In this document: positions 42,717 through 53,687 of the stretch, piece after piece
Numbering within the stretch: the first letter of the stretch is position 1
Layout of the letters: every line of letters starts with the position of its first letter
Assembly (NCBI GenBank): GCA_963576735.1
Contig: OY755181.1
Span: forward strand, 372,001 to 436,000
Reading direction: 5' to 3'
Origin: Bedellia somnulentella
Taxonomy: Eukaryota > Arthropoda > Insecta > Lepidoptera > Bedelliidae
Length of the DNA stretch: 64,000 nt
The notes under the pieces: model-generated
The model's database searches: none
Seen by the model: the letters and a program-made list of their open reading frames with translations, nothing else
What the model was told of the DNA's origin: nothing
Made by a program: the position numbers and the translations under genes

Positions 42717-44121
42717 TCAAATCTGTTTGAAAAAAAAAGGGTCAAAATCACTAAAGTTGTTGTTGAATTCGTACAAAATACGGCGGATGGGAGCATTTTG
42801 AGAGTAGTTTGTTCTTGAGCGTGGAATATGAAACAAAGATTTTTGCGTATGTCGGGTTCTGTAAGAAGGGGTGTTAATTCCGATTTGACATAAAATGTTG
42901 GGGCTATCTATGCGGTCATTCAACAAATCGTGTAAAACAGACATATCTGTAAGTAAGCGACGTTCATCAAGTTTGAGGACTTCGTGATATTTACACGATG
43001 ATACGTAATCCTTGTTCCATACTCGAGCTCTGTAATTTAAATGTTTAATGAAAGTGCGCTGCACGGATTCAATTTTATGAGCATATTTTAGATATTGGGG
43101 AAACCAGACGGAGGAGGCAAACTCGAGGATACTACGAACGTAGGCATTATAAACTGTCTTTATGCAGTTGATGTCAGTAAATGGTTCACAGACTCTCATG
43201 ACAAATCCTAGATTTTTGTAAGCCCTATCTACTATTTTCTCAATATGGTGTTCAAATGTAAGTTTTGAGTCTAGAGTAACTCCCAAATCTCTCACCGTAT
43301 TATCTCTACCAATGGGAGTATTATCAATATAGTATGTCGCACTGATTGGTGAAGAACTACGTGTGAATGATATAATCATACATTTAGATGCATTTACATT
43401 GATCCTGTTAATTTTATAATACCGTGTCAAGCGATCTAGGTCACTTTGAATATTTTGACAGTCGTTTTCATTGCGAATACTGTGATAAATTTTTGTGTCA
43501 TCTGCATACATTAAAAAGTTGCAATTTTGGAAAACAGTGTATATATCATATAAATAAACGTTAAACAACAGAGGACCTAGATGTGAACCTTGTGGAACAC
43601 CAGAAGGAACATTAATGTAATCTGATTTAAAACCTCCTAACACTGCAGCTTGATGGCGATTAAAGATGTAAGACGTTATCCACCGATACAGATTTCCTTG
43701 CACACCGAGATGATATAATTTGAGCATTAGAATAACATGGTCTGCTCGATCAAAGGCTTTTTCGATGTCTGTATATATTGCGTCAACCTGAGCTCGCCCT
43801 TCAAGTGTATTTAGTACATAATCTGTAAATTCAATTAAATTTGTATGAACAGATTTTCCCTGTAAGAAGCCGTGTTGTTGTGGGGGAATCCCGGGTTTAA
43901 CTATAGGATAAATTCGCTTGTATGCTATTTTTTCAATTATTTTACCAAAAACATTTAAAATAGAGATTGGTCTATAATTTGAAATTTTATACTTAGGACC
44001 TTTTTTGTGTATAGGGACAATTAATGCTTCCTTCCAAATTGATGGAAAAAATCCTTCACTAAATGAGCGATTAAAAATTATCGTAAGCGGTGTGGAGAGA
44101 TTATTTGAACATTTCTTAATG
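42717..44121 (-). pseudogene. LINE-A reverse transcriptase, main part
   Basis: Open from the LINE-B junction: VPIHKKGPKYKISNYRPISI, QHGFLQGKS, catalytic Asp in YTDIEKAFDRAD, GVPQGSHLGPLLF, and MYADDTKIY with both Asp. It ends DPFFFKQI at 42717. All RT catalytic motifs survive, but the endonuclease was lost by 5' truncation and LINE-B separates this part from the upstream linker, so it cannot act. Confidence 0.88.
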
Positions 44122-45555
44122 TTCTGTGTGCTATGTTATTCACTTTCTGTGTGCGTCATTCTTACCTACCTAAAGATATGATGAAAACTAATGTTGTGCC
44201 GATACTTAAAAACTCTTCAGCTGACACATCAGATAGATCCAACTATAGATCAATATCTCTCGCCACAGTCATAGCTAAGGTTTTTGACGCGATAATTGAT
44301 AAGCAGCTTGAAATTGTTCAGGTGCACGACTCTCAGTTCGGCTTTAGACCAGGCCTTTCCACAGAGAGTGCAATACTTTCGCTCAAATATACAGTGGAAT
44401 ACTATGTGAAGAAAAAAACTCCTGTCTATGCCTGTTTTCTTGACTTGTCCAAGGCTTTCGATTTGGTCTCATATGACAAGCTTTGGGCAAAGCTGGAGAA
44501 TGCGGGAGTGCCCCCTGAGATAGTATCTGTTTTATGTTTCTGGTACCAAAACCAAATTAACTATGTAAAATGGGGTAATTCTGTATCGGACGAGTATGTA
44601 CTGGATTGTGGTGTAAGACAGGGTGGACTTAGTTCGCCCCGGCTCTTTAATATTTATATTAATAAGCTATTAGAGGAGCTCAGCAACACTCATGTCGGAT
44701 GTCACATCGACGACGTTTGCCTGAATAATCTCTCATATGCTGATGACATGGTGTTGCTGAGCCCTTCACCTGGAGGCTTGAAAAAACTGTTATGTGTGTG
44801 TGAGGCTTATGCCGAGCGGCATGGATTACTTTATAATGGGAAGAAGTCTGAATACATGATTTTTAAATCTAATAATTTGACGCGGGATCCGGTATTCAGA
44901 CTTACTCTCAACGGTGTGCCGCTCTAACGGGTGTCTCAGTTTAAATATTTAGGTCACATTGTAACTGATAATATGTGTGATAACTTAGACATTGAAAGGG
45001 AGCGCAGAGCATTGTCAGTCCGGGGTAATATGTTGGCACATAGGTTTGCTCGGTGTACTGGGGATGTAAAAGTAACGCTTTTTAAAGCTTTTTGCCAGTC
45101 GTTCTACGCCAGCAGCTTGTGGTTCAACTACACGAAATACACCTACAATGCTTTGCGTGTCCTTTATAATAATGTATTTAGGGCACAGTTTGGACTTCCG
45201 CGGTACTGCAGCGCCTCGGGCATGTTTGCTGATGCTGGGGTTGATGATTTTTTTACAATCATGCGTAAAAAAGTTGCATCTCTACTGCGAAGAGCTCGTG
45301 GAAGTTCAAACTGTATCCTAAAAATGATTGTAGAGAGGTGTGACTCCTCCCTTCATACTAGGTTCTTCACCCTTCATGCTGCACGGGGGTGACTGGACCT
45401 TATGTATACATACAGTCAAATTTTATCTTGTTTGTTTTTATTTATTAATTTTTTTTTACTAACATAGTCAATAAGTAAAATACTAACACTAATTATGGAC
45501 TAAAATTGTCTGAAAATAAAATATTTTTATTTTTATTTTATTTTTTATTTATTAT
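44122..45555 (+). mobile_element. LINE-B, 5'-truncated non-LTR element inserted in LINE-A
   Basis: Flanked by TTAATG (44116-44121, 45556-45561), with an A/T-rich 3' tail (45520-45555, TATTTTTATTTTTATTTTAT). 1434 bp, plus orientation, opposite to LINE-A. Confidence 0.9.
44133..45392 (+). pseudogene. LINE-B reverse transcriptase, one nonsense mutation
   Basis: SNYRSISLATVIAKVFD, QFGFRPGLST, catalytic Asp in FLDLSKAFDLV, CGVRQGGLSSPRLFNIYIN and LSYADDMVLLS. A TAA at 44925-44927 interrupts the frame, which continues at 44928 as RVSQFKYLGHIVT to 45392, so a single point mutation separates the two halves. The C-terminal part is cysteine- and arginine-rich. The fingers and upstream domains are lost by truncation. 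A different clade from LINE-A/C and LINE-D (GGLSSP instead of GS.LGPLLF); clade not assigned. Confidence 0.88.
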
Positions 45556-45561
45556 TTAATG

Positions 45562-46235
45562 AAATATGGTGGAATACCATCGGTACCTGCTCCCCATTAG
45601 GGTCAAGGGATGAAAAAAGTTTGGTAACTTCTTCTGTGTCAGTGTTAATATCGCACAGAGTATTACCGGTTTCTGTGAAGGGAGGGGGTAGTGGAGGCAA
45701 GTTATATTCATCAGAAGGTTTACTAAAGACGGAGCTGAAATACTCATTAAACGCATCACAAATGGACTGCCCTAAGTCAAATGTCTTGTTGTTGTGTTCA
45801 AAGATCTTAGGGTACGATGATCCTCCGCGGCGTTCTTTTATATGGGACCAAAATTGTTTGGGGTTGCGTTTAATGTTAATTTCAGTAGATATCAAATAGT
45901 TATTATAGCTGGTTTGGTGCATAGTTTTGCATCTTTTTCGCAAAATAGAAAATTCGTCATAATCGAGAGGGCTATTTGTTCTTTTCCATCGTGAGTGAGC
46001 TTTGTGTTTCTCCATCAGTGCTTTAACTAAAGGCTTGCTATACCATTTAGGATAGTTACGATTTTTGTTGCGTGTATCAAACGGGACAAATTTGCGTGTT
46101 AAATCATTGAGAGTATCATAAAAATAGTCTAAACAAGAATCAACGGAGGGTGCTTCTAACAGTGGCTGCCAAGAGATGTTACTTAGTTTTTTATTTATAG
46201 AATCATAGTCACCTTTGCGTTCAATGGTTGTTTAG
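45562..46235 (-). pseudogene. LINE-A upstream part (endonuclease-RT linker)
   Basis: The minus frame from 46235 includes KWYSKPLVKALMEKHKAHSR, RKRCKTMHQTSYNNYLIST and FNEYFSSVFSKPSDEY, homologous to the linker of LINE-C ORF2 (RKRQKIMQDV, FNDFFHSVFSKP). A one-base shift occurs just after LDPNGE: the expected DGIPPYFIK continues in another frame up to the LINE-B junction. Confidence 0.82.
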
Positions 46236-46515
46236 TATCATGGTTGTTAACGGTGAGGGAAAACATCGTGAGGAAACCCACATGGCTGAGTTGTAGTTAG
46301 TCATGTGACAGTGTATTCGTACAAAACGGCGATAGGCCTGCCCCCTATCACGTGAGTACACTGTCCATGCAAAACGTGGGTACTCTGAACACCAGGTGAC
46401 AAAGTCACGTGATGTTCAGAAGTATTAGTACCTCTGCCAACCCCTTCGGGGATAAACGGCGTGAACGTTTATGTTATGTTATGTTATATACATATTTGTT
46501 AACTATTTAATTATA

Positions 46516-46767
46516 GCCGTGTAGTGTCGGCTTAGAATAGCACTACCCCGTTTCTACCGTTGGGTGTACGTAAGAGGCGACTAACGGTATTGGGGCTTTT
46601 AAGGGATTTTTGGGCGATGCGGTTGGAGACCCATCACCAAAAACCTTCACTTCACCATCTTTTCCCCACTCAATTTTCCAAAAGTGGCTAAGGAATTTCT
46701 AACTCCTTAGCTCTTGCTACCCCTTCTAGGGGTTTATAGCCGTGAGTATATGTATGTATGTATGTAT
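46516..46767 (+). repeat. R1 repeat, full length, in duplicated segment
   Basis: Counterpart of 62142-62393, so this R1 predates the segmental duplication. Confidence 0.88.
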
Positions 46768-47098
46768 TTACTTATATAATTTACAAGTTATTTATACAAA
46801 ATATTTACATCAGCTGCAATTATGGCTATTGATGATCTAAATGACATGTAACACAATATCATATTTTTTTGTATGGCCGAGTTTCAGTCTTCAAATCTGA
46901 CACTAACTATTTGAAGGACTATTTTCAAATGCAAATATCAACGCAATTTTGAACTCATGGCGATTAATAAATATCTGTCTACCTCGCTCGATGATAACTT
47001 ATAGTATGACTATGAATAACGTAAAATTAAATTCGCATAAATAACATTTGCGGAATATATTTTAGATATTAATTATAAATGAATTTTGCTACTATTAG

Positions 47099-47344
47099 TT
47101 GCCGTGTAATGTCGGATTACAATGCCAATACCTCTTTCTACACACAGATATCATAAGAAACTTTTAAAGGTATGGGGCTTTTTTTAAGTGATCATTATGC
47201 GGTTGGAGACCCATCACCAACAACCTTTATTTTACCATCTTTTCCACATTCAACTTTCCAAAAGTGGCTGAAGAATTTCTCATTCCTTAGCTCTGGCTAC
47301 CCCTTCTAGGGATTTATACCTGTGAGTATATGTATGCATGTATT
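47099..47344 (+). repeat. R1 repeat, diverged, in duplicated segment
   Basis: Counterpart of 63023-63264. Confidence 0.85.
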
Positions 47345-47346
47345 AT

Positions 47347-47495
47347 GGGTAATGAGGTTTGAGACCCATCGCCATACTTTATTTCTAACATCTTGTCGCC
47401 TATCAACTCTTAAATGTGGCTGACGAGTTTCTAGCTCTAATGTTTTGGCTACCCCTTTTTGTGATTTATGGCCGTGAGTATATACATGTATGTTA
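47347..47495 (+). repeat. R1, second subfamily, partial, in duplicated segment
   Basis: Directly follows the previous copy; same subfamily as 1-119. Counterpart 63265-63410. Confidence 0.78.
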
Positions 47496-48019
47496 ATAAT
47501 GAAGTGTGCAGAGGCTGTTGATTGGCAGGTTCAGGCTTTATTCTTCTGTTTAATTGATATTTAGTTAAATAAATTTAATTATTATATCTGTCGTGCCCGA
47601 ATTTCGGACGCAGATGATTCGGCGGATTAAAACCCTATATTGTATATCCCCGTTGTATTTATTATATATCATTTTCATTTGCGTGCATATAATTTCAGAA
47701 AATACGTGTTAGTCAAACCCAACGACATGATTAAATCTGATGCCTGTCGCAGCAGAGATCCTGCGAATTACCACTGAGCCGAAAATGCATGATTTATGAA
47801 TCCAAAAAGTAAGCGTAACCACGTGATACTCACTAATTGAATGAAATAAGCCGCACTCACAGACATCATGACTATCTCATGAAATATTTTGTCCGTCATG
47901 TATGTTTTAATTAGGGTTGAAATTGCTAAAAAGGTTACCTTAATGGACCCGGAAGCACTCAGCCGCGGGCCAGGATTAACTCTGTATACTTTTGTTTATG
48001 AAAAGCTTTTAAATTTGTA

Positions 48020-48904
48020 TCAAAAATGTATTCCGGTGATTCAATTACTCGTCATACATGTTACATCGCGGTGTTTAGAAAAAAATATTGTATATTTTAT
48101 GTGCTAAACTGGAACGAGTATTTTTGTTGCAGCTTATGTATTGAAAATGTATACGAAAATCTATTTGCCTACTATCTATCTGACCTACCGGTAGGACGCA
48201 ACGGTTTTGGTTATATAAGGCTTTCTAACCCTTCTAGCATGATGTAATAAACATAGATGCACAGTACAGCTCTTTCTGGTTCGGCGAAATTTTGGATTGT
48301 GTTTCTAGGATCAGACTGGCTTAAATTAAATGGCAGCAGGTATAAGACGTGGTGTTCCTTCCAGCAGGACCAGGACTTTACGTTCTATTATTATACTCCG
48401 TATATTTATTTAAAACTATTTCTTTCATTATACATTAAAATCACATTTAGGATACACCAAGAATAGTCATGTTTGTGTGGTATATATATCTACTTATTAC
48501 ATATACTGCATTTTTTCTCAAACTGTCTGAACGTAAATCTTCCATTTGTTTTCAACGAAATTCTTTTTATTTGCTTATCTTTAATACACACTCAATAGTT
48601 TAATTACAAACTTTATTTCTAATCTTTGATGCACCCAGAGGCTATGTTTATGTGATTTAATACCACGTCGTTATTGTATTCAATATAAATGTCGTTATTT
48701 GCATAATGTTGGTATGAGAGTGCGATGCTAATGTTTCGGAAGGGATTTCTCGTCGCAAATTTATGAGGCGCTTTCAAGTTTTATGGTTACAAAGTGCGAT
48801 ATGTGTTTTAAAGAAGATGAAAATAATGTAGGAAATGAGTTACCAGATCTCAAGCAGTTAGTAACAAGAGATTGACTTTAGCTTGTAATACAACGTGTTA
48901 TTTG
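48020..48904. other. Unique sequence, nothing recognised
   Basis: Continues the duplicated segment at its left end. Three short open frames (47889-48466) have no motif. Confidence 0.45.
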
Positions 48905-49240
48905 TAAATACATACATGGAGACATATACTCACAGCTGTAAATCCAAAAAAGGGGTAACCAGAGCTAAGAAATTAGAAATTGCATTGTTGAGCGGGGAAA
49001 AATGGTGATATAAAGGTTGTTATTTAGTCTTTAATTAAATTGTCTCTTTTTTCTTCAAATATTCTAATGCCTTTTTTATATTAGTTTATTTTCAGTAAAA
49101 GGACCAAAATAACAAGGGAAAAGATTACTAAATAGAAATCCGAAATAAAGAAGCCGAAAGATCACTTAAAAAGCCCAAAACCTTATGTTACCTCTTACAA
49201 AGGCCTACGAGAAGAAATAGGGTAGTGCTATTCTAAATCA
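48905..49240 (-). repeat. R1 repeat with about 120 bp inserted in the middle
   Basis: The tail half is 48905-49020 and the head half 49141-49240. The inserted bases (ATTTAGTCTTTAATTAAATT onward) are AT-rich and unassigned. Confidence 0.65.
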
Positions 49241-49805
49241 ATACTTTACTGTAAACTTTTACTACCTAATACAGCGCAGATTCTACAAATTAAAAGACTT
49301 GGCAAAAACGGATATTCAAGTTTGATCCAAGTGTAATATTATGAACCATAAAACACATACATATATACACTTGGTTTCACCAATAAATAGTTTACTCGAT
49401 AAACACCCTGCGGTGTGTTGAAATCATAAAAACTGTCGCTATTGTTGGTCCATTCATAAACTAAACTTTGAATATTTATGGTTTCCAATCAGAATATGAA
49501 ATAACAAGTTTTAGATACCGCGTGCAGTTTTAACCCAGTTTTTATTTGATGTCGGAGTCGGATGGAAAAAACATCGATTTTGTGTTTTGGGACGAGACTA
49601 CGTTAGTTCCGCGGCGAGTTATATCGAAACCCATTTAGTTTGGCAACAGCTAGTTACGGATATTGACGATGTCTGTCCATCCATGGTTTGTTTATTTTTA
49701 ATTACACTGAACAAATCAGTACACAAGGGTTGAAGCTTTGAACTGCATTCAGTGTCATGTCGGCTTTGACATACATACATATACATACGTCTACAGAGCG
49801 TTTAT
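49241..49805. other. Unique sequence, nothing recognised
   Basis: A slightly GC-richer stretch at 49550-49690 contains TTAGTTCCGCGGCGAGTTAT. No gene. Confidence 0.45.
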
Positions 49806-50191
49806 TTATTTATTTTATTTTATTTTATTTTATTAGGGACATCAACAGCACATAAACATGTAAGTTACAATTAGATAAATACAATGAAAAAGCCAATAAC
49901 AGACATCCACAGAAGATACAAAAAACAGTATTACATACAGATATGTAAGAAAAGTTGTAACATAAAATGTGTAAAATGACTGAATGATTGATTTGTGATA
50001 TATATGGTATATATATATATATATTTATATGTGTGTGTGTGTGTGTGTGTGTGTGATTCACTTATTCCCTCTATTTATTATCTAACGTCTTAATAACGTC
50101 GAAACGGAATTTGGCCTTAGAAGAAGCAAAAGGATCAGTTTCACCAAAGAGGTTATTAAATTGATTGGCAAGGCGAACCATTGTAGAATTC

Positions 50192-50679
50192 GGTATGCAA
50201 AGTTTTACAAAAGTAGTGCTGATTACGAAACCATTTCGAGATATTATGTTTTTAAAACATATTTTCTTGAAATTAAATCAAACAGAGCTAAGATGACCGT
50301 TATTTTAGCAAAAAACTGTAACACTATTTGACCTTCAGCGTTATGTCAAAGGCATTCGTTCTTGCAGTTTATTAATAAAACATCGAAAATCATAGGTTTG
50401 TTTAGTATAATATCGTAATAATTTCATTTCGGATCACAAATTCGTGAAATATTTTGCAATTAGCAACATTTTTACTTAACATTTCGCTTTATTTGCATAT
50501 CGCTACCTGATATTTTCAATCGATGACGTCATTAAGTACAAAAGTTGAACAATCTTTAAAAAATCATAACTTTGCAATCACTCATTTTAAATGAAAAATA
50601 ATTAAATCAGTTTTTTATTTTCGTGTTTGCTATCGAATAAAAATATTTAATAAATACCAAAAAAAAAACTTTGCATACC
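50192..50679. mobile_element. MITE inserted in LINE-C ORF2
   Basis: 488 bp with 15-bp inverted ends GGTATGCAAAGTTTT and GAATTC on both sides (50186-50191, 50680-50685), read as a 6-bp target duplication, although the palindromic GAATTC could be part of the inverted repeat. No coding capacity. Superfamily not assigned. Confidence 0.75.
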
Positions 50680-53480
50680 GAATTCCTTGCATAATTAGTA
50701 TGATTAGAGGCTATAGAAAAGAGCCTTTCAGAAGTGTGCCGAGTACGGCGATGTGGAGTACAAAATGACAGTTGGGACAACAAAAATGGAGAATCAAGGC
50801 GACCAGAGAGAATGTCGTGTAACAGCATCATGTCCAGTAAAACTCTGCGATCCTTAAGACTAGTGAGCTGATGCCTGCGACACGAATCCTCATATGAGCA
50901 ACCGAAAAAATGAGTCCTGTAGTTAAGATGTTTTAAAAATTTAGATTGTATACGTTCAATACGTTGAATGTACGTTATGTAGTTTGGGGACCAGACACTG
51001 GATGCGTATTCGAGAATACTCCTAACGTAAGCATAATAAATCTGTTTTATACACATCAGATCGTTAAAGGGCTTCGAAATGCGCATTACAAATCCAAGGT
51101 TGCGAAATGCACGCCCCGTAATATGCTCAATGTGCTTTTCAAAAGTAAGTTTACTGTCGAGGATGACACCCAGGTCACGGATGGATTCAACGCGTACGAG
51201 AGGTTGGTCGTTGATGGAATAATTATAAACAACGGGGTTTAGACTTCTAGTGAATGATATTTGGACGCATTTACTAGCATTCACCGAGATCCTGTTCTGG
51301 TCATAATACTGAGCAAGACGATTGAGATCCGACTGTAGCTTATCGCAATCAGTATTATTTGCTACATCAAGGAAAACCTTTTTATCATCCGCATACAACA
51401 AGAACATGCATTCATGAAATACTGTATAAATATCATACAGATAGGCATTGTAAAAAAGAGGGCCTAAATGTGAGCCCTGAGGTACACCCGAAGGGATATA
51501 ATAGAAGTCCGAATTATACCCACCGACGACTACAGCCTGACATCTGTTAGAAACGTAAGATGTTATCCAGCGATGGAGGTCACCATGTATTCCAAGATGG
51601 AATAGTTTGCGCAGCAGTATGATATGGTCAACGCGATCGAAAGCCTTCTCAAAATCGGTGTAGACTACATCAACCTGCTTACGTTTATCCATATTAGGAA
51701 GAACAAAGTTCAGGAATTCAGTCAGATTACTTACAGTAGATCGGCCTTTGAGAAATCCGTGCTGCTGTGGCGGTATACCACGAGAAATAATCGGATAAAT
51801 GCAGTTATATATAGCCTTTTCGAATACCTTACCAAATACATTAAGGATAGATATCGGTCTGTAATTATCGATCTTATTTTTTGTACCTTTTTTGTGTATC
51901 GGAAGGATGTGCGCTTTCTTCCAAATCGTTGGAAAAAAGCCTTCTTTAAGGGATCTATTAAATAAGATACATAATGGGTGGCATAATTGTTTAGCACAGC
52001 GCACTACAAAATAAGGGGGTAAACAATCACTGCCACCACCACCATTAGTGTCGAGTGAGTTTAATAATTTTAGGATAGAGTCCGGAAGGAACTGACAAGA
52101 GCTAATAACATTACTATCATCACAGAATGGTGGAGCAAGCGGTGGAAAGGAATAGGATAATGCTGGTTTACTGAACACTGAGTGGAAGAAATCATTAAAG
52201 CCTTTGCAAATGCTTGGTCCATCAGAGTAATGAACTCCATTGTATTCAAGAGATCGTGGATAGCCTGAGTTTTTTCTATGAGCTTTAACAAAAGACCAGA
52301 GCTGCTTAGGGTTTACTTTAATATTAGATTGCATTGTTTCTATGTAACGTTGAAAGCACACATCCTGCATAATCTTCTGTCTCTTGCGCAGTAGAGAGAA
52401 TTCTGCATAATCAAGTGGGTTTTTATAAAGTTTCCATTTTTTGTGAATATTGGTTTTTTCCCTTGCGATTTTTATGAGTGACTTGCTAAACCATACAGGG
52501 TACTGAGAGTTTTTTCTTCTAGTATCCAGTGGGATATGCTTACTAATGGTTTCATGAATAATGTCATAAAATAATTTGACCGCATCATCGACCGAACCAG
52601 CAGACAAAATCGTAGACCAGTTAGATTCATTGAGCACACTGCAAATAGCATCATAGTCACCTCTACGAAAACGATACCTAGTACAATTGGCTTCTGGAAG
52701 AGGGAGCGCTATGAGATCATTGGCAAGAATTTCCAAAGATGGATGTGCAATATCTTCTTTTATCAGTGGGACAGGAGAGCGAGTCAGTTCCAAAGCAAAA
52801 TTGCTAAAGATCAAGTCAAGAGTGTGTCCGCTGCCATTAGAGATAGTATTATATTGACGAAGTTCAAGAGCTTGGAATTCATCAATGAGATCAGTGGCTG
52901 CTTCTTGGACGGATAACAGTTCTCTACGGAGATGCTCAACCCCAGAGGTTGACCAGCGTAAACAGCGCAGATTGAAATCTCCAGCTATTATGAAGTTGGC
53001 ATTCGAATGTGACGTTTTAGTAGCGGCGACGGACGAAATTATGTTGTTTATGTGAAGATGGAGTATTGGAGTACGACCCATTTTTTCAGGCAGGTATGCA
53101 GCACATACATGTAGGTCATTAGTACTACCACGAAGAACCTTGGCTGGTATAGTGACCCATAGACATTCGGTACAGGACGTTGTCCACTCTGGACGTGGAA
53201 CTGCATTCAATGATCGACGGACAATGACCATGACACCGCCACCATCTTTTCTACCTGCGGTAGCGCGGTCGCGGTCCAGTCGGAATACGTCGTACCTATC
53301 GTCACATAATTCCGAATCAAGGACACCATCCACGAGCCAAGTTTCAGTAATTATAATAATATCAAAATTATTACATAAAATGCTATTATATAAGTCTAAT
53401 GTTTTGGTTCTCAGTCCACGGACGTTTTGGTAATATATACTAAAATTGTTAATAGTTGCGAATGTAGAAAAAAATATAAT
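50607..53480 (-). CDS. LINE-C ORF2: endonuclease plus reverse transcriptase, 3' end replaced by MITE
   Basis: Open from 53480 (a TAA precedes) to 50607. The N-terminus IYYQNVRGLRTKTLDLYNS with ITETWL, then AGDFNLR, is the endonuclease; the RT has VLPIHKKGTKNK or equivalent, NYRPISILNVFGKVFEKA, QHGFLKGRS, YTDFEKAFDRVD, GVPQGSHLGPLFYNAYLYD and LYADDKKVF. All catalytic acids are present. No ATG precedes the endonuclease motif, so the true start is unclear. The last 24 or so codons (from VCKVFFLVF) are MITE sequence. The original C-terminus is still visible beyond the MITE, from 50185 to a TAG at 50071. Confidence 0.9.
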   Translation of the reverse strand: MIFFSTFATINNFSIYYQNVRGLRTKTLDLYNSILCNNFDIIIITETWLVDGVLDSELCDDRYDVFRLDRDRATAGRKDGGGVMVIVRRSLNAVPRPEWTTSCTECLWVTIPAKVLRGSTNDLHVCAAYLPEKMGRTPILHLHINNIISSVAATKTSHSNANFIIAGDFNLRCLRWSTSGVEHLRRELLSVQEAATDLIDEFQALELRQYNTISNGSGHTLDLIFSNFALELTRSPVPLIKEDIAHPSLEILANDLIALPLPEANCTRYRFRRGDYDAICSVLNESNWSTILSAGSVDDAVKLFYDIIHETISKHIPLDTRRKNSQYPVWFSKSLIKIAREKTNIHKKWKLYKNPLDYAEFSLLRKRQKIMQDVCFQRYIETMQSNIKVNPKQLWSFVKAHRKNSGYPRSLEYNGVHYSDGPSICKGFNDFFHSVFSKPALSYSFPPLAPPFCDDSNVISSCQFLPDSILKLLNSLDTNGGGGSDCLPPYFVVRCAKQLCHPLCILFNRSLKEGFFPTIWKKAHILPIHKKGTKNKIDNYRPISILNVFGKVFEKAIYNCIYPIISRGIPPQQHGFLKGRSTVSNLTEFLNFVLPNMDKRKQVDVVYTDFEKAFDRVDHIILLRKLFHLGIHGDLHRWITSYVSNRCQAVVVGGYNSDFYYIPSGVPQGSHLGPLFYNAYLYDIYTVFHECMFLLYADDKKVFLDVANNTDCDKLQSDLNRLAQYYDQNRISVNASKCVQISFTRSLNPVVYNYSINDQPLVRVESIRDLGVILDSKLTFEKHIEHITGRAFRNLGFVMRISKPFNDLMCIKQIYYAYVRSILEYASSVWSPNYITYIQRIERIQSKFLKHLNYRTHFFGCSYEDSCRRHQLTSLKDRRVLLDMMLLHDILSGRLDSPFLLSQLSFCTPHRRTRHTSERLFSIASNHTNYARNSVCKVFFLVFIKYFYSIANTKIKN

Positions 53481-53687
53481 TTATCGAGATTGTAGGTACT
53501 GCGTCATAGGTAAAAGTGGTGGAGCTAAAATGAAACCTAAACCAATTTAAAGGTTTGAAGGGGGAATTTAAGTGTGTGATGTGTATGCGTGTGTGAAGAG
53601 TGGTGAATGCGAGTAAGAGTAAAATAGATATATTTATACAAAAAGATACAGTGAAAGATACTATCGCGAATGCGTTATGAATACAAA

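Larger units (their letters stand above)
42288..46235 (-). mobile_element. LINE-A, CR1-like, 5'-truncated, inserted in SINE-A
   Basis: Flanked by TATCAT (42282-42287, 46236-46241) inside SINE sequence. Its A-rich 3' end is at 42288-42300. The 3' UTR has a (CA)n run on the minus strand (42588-42640). Related to LINE-C at 49806 but clearly a different family. Without the nested LINE-B it is about 2.5 kb. Confidence 0.92.
42169..46486 (+). mobile_element. SINE-A, full length, containing two nested LINEs
   Basis: Flanked by the 15-bp duplication TATACATATTTGTTA (42154-42168, 46487-46501). Copy 2 of the segmental duplication has the unoccupied site at 62107-62121. The SINE itself is 42169-42287 (tRNA head with TAGCCCAGTGGGT and GTGTTCAAATCC) plus 46242-46486 (body and TTATG tail), 364 bp in total. 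Confidence 0.95.
38500..48019. repeat. Segmental duplication, copy 1 (with later insertions)
   Basis: Homologous in direct orientation to 60604-64000. The shared backbone is 38500-39254, 41425-42168 and 46502-48019, about 3 kb. Two large insertions are unique to this copy (39255-41424 and 42169-46486). The homology continues past the window edge in copy 2. Confidence 0.92.

Noticed and set aside
47889..48466. Chain of small genes after the duplicated segment
   Set aside because: Short overlapping frames with no motif; the first also lies in the duplicate at the window end without sign of constraint.
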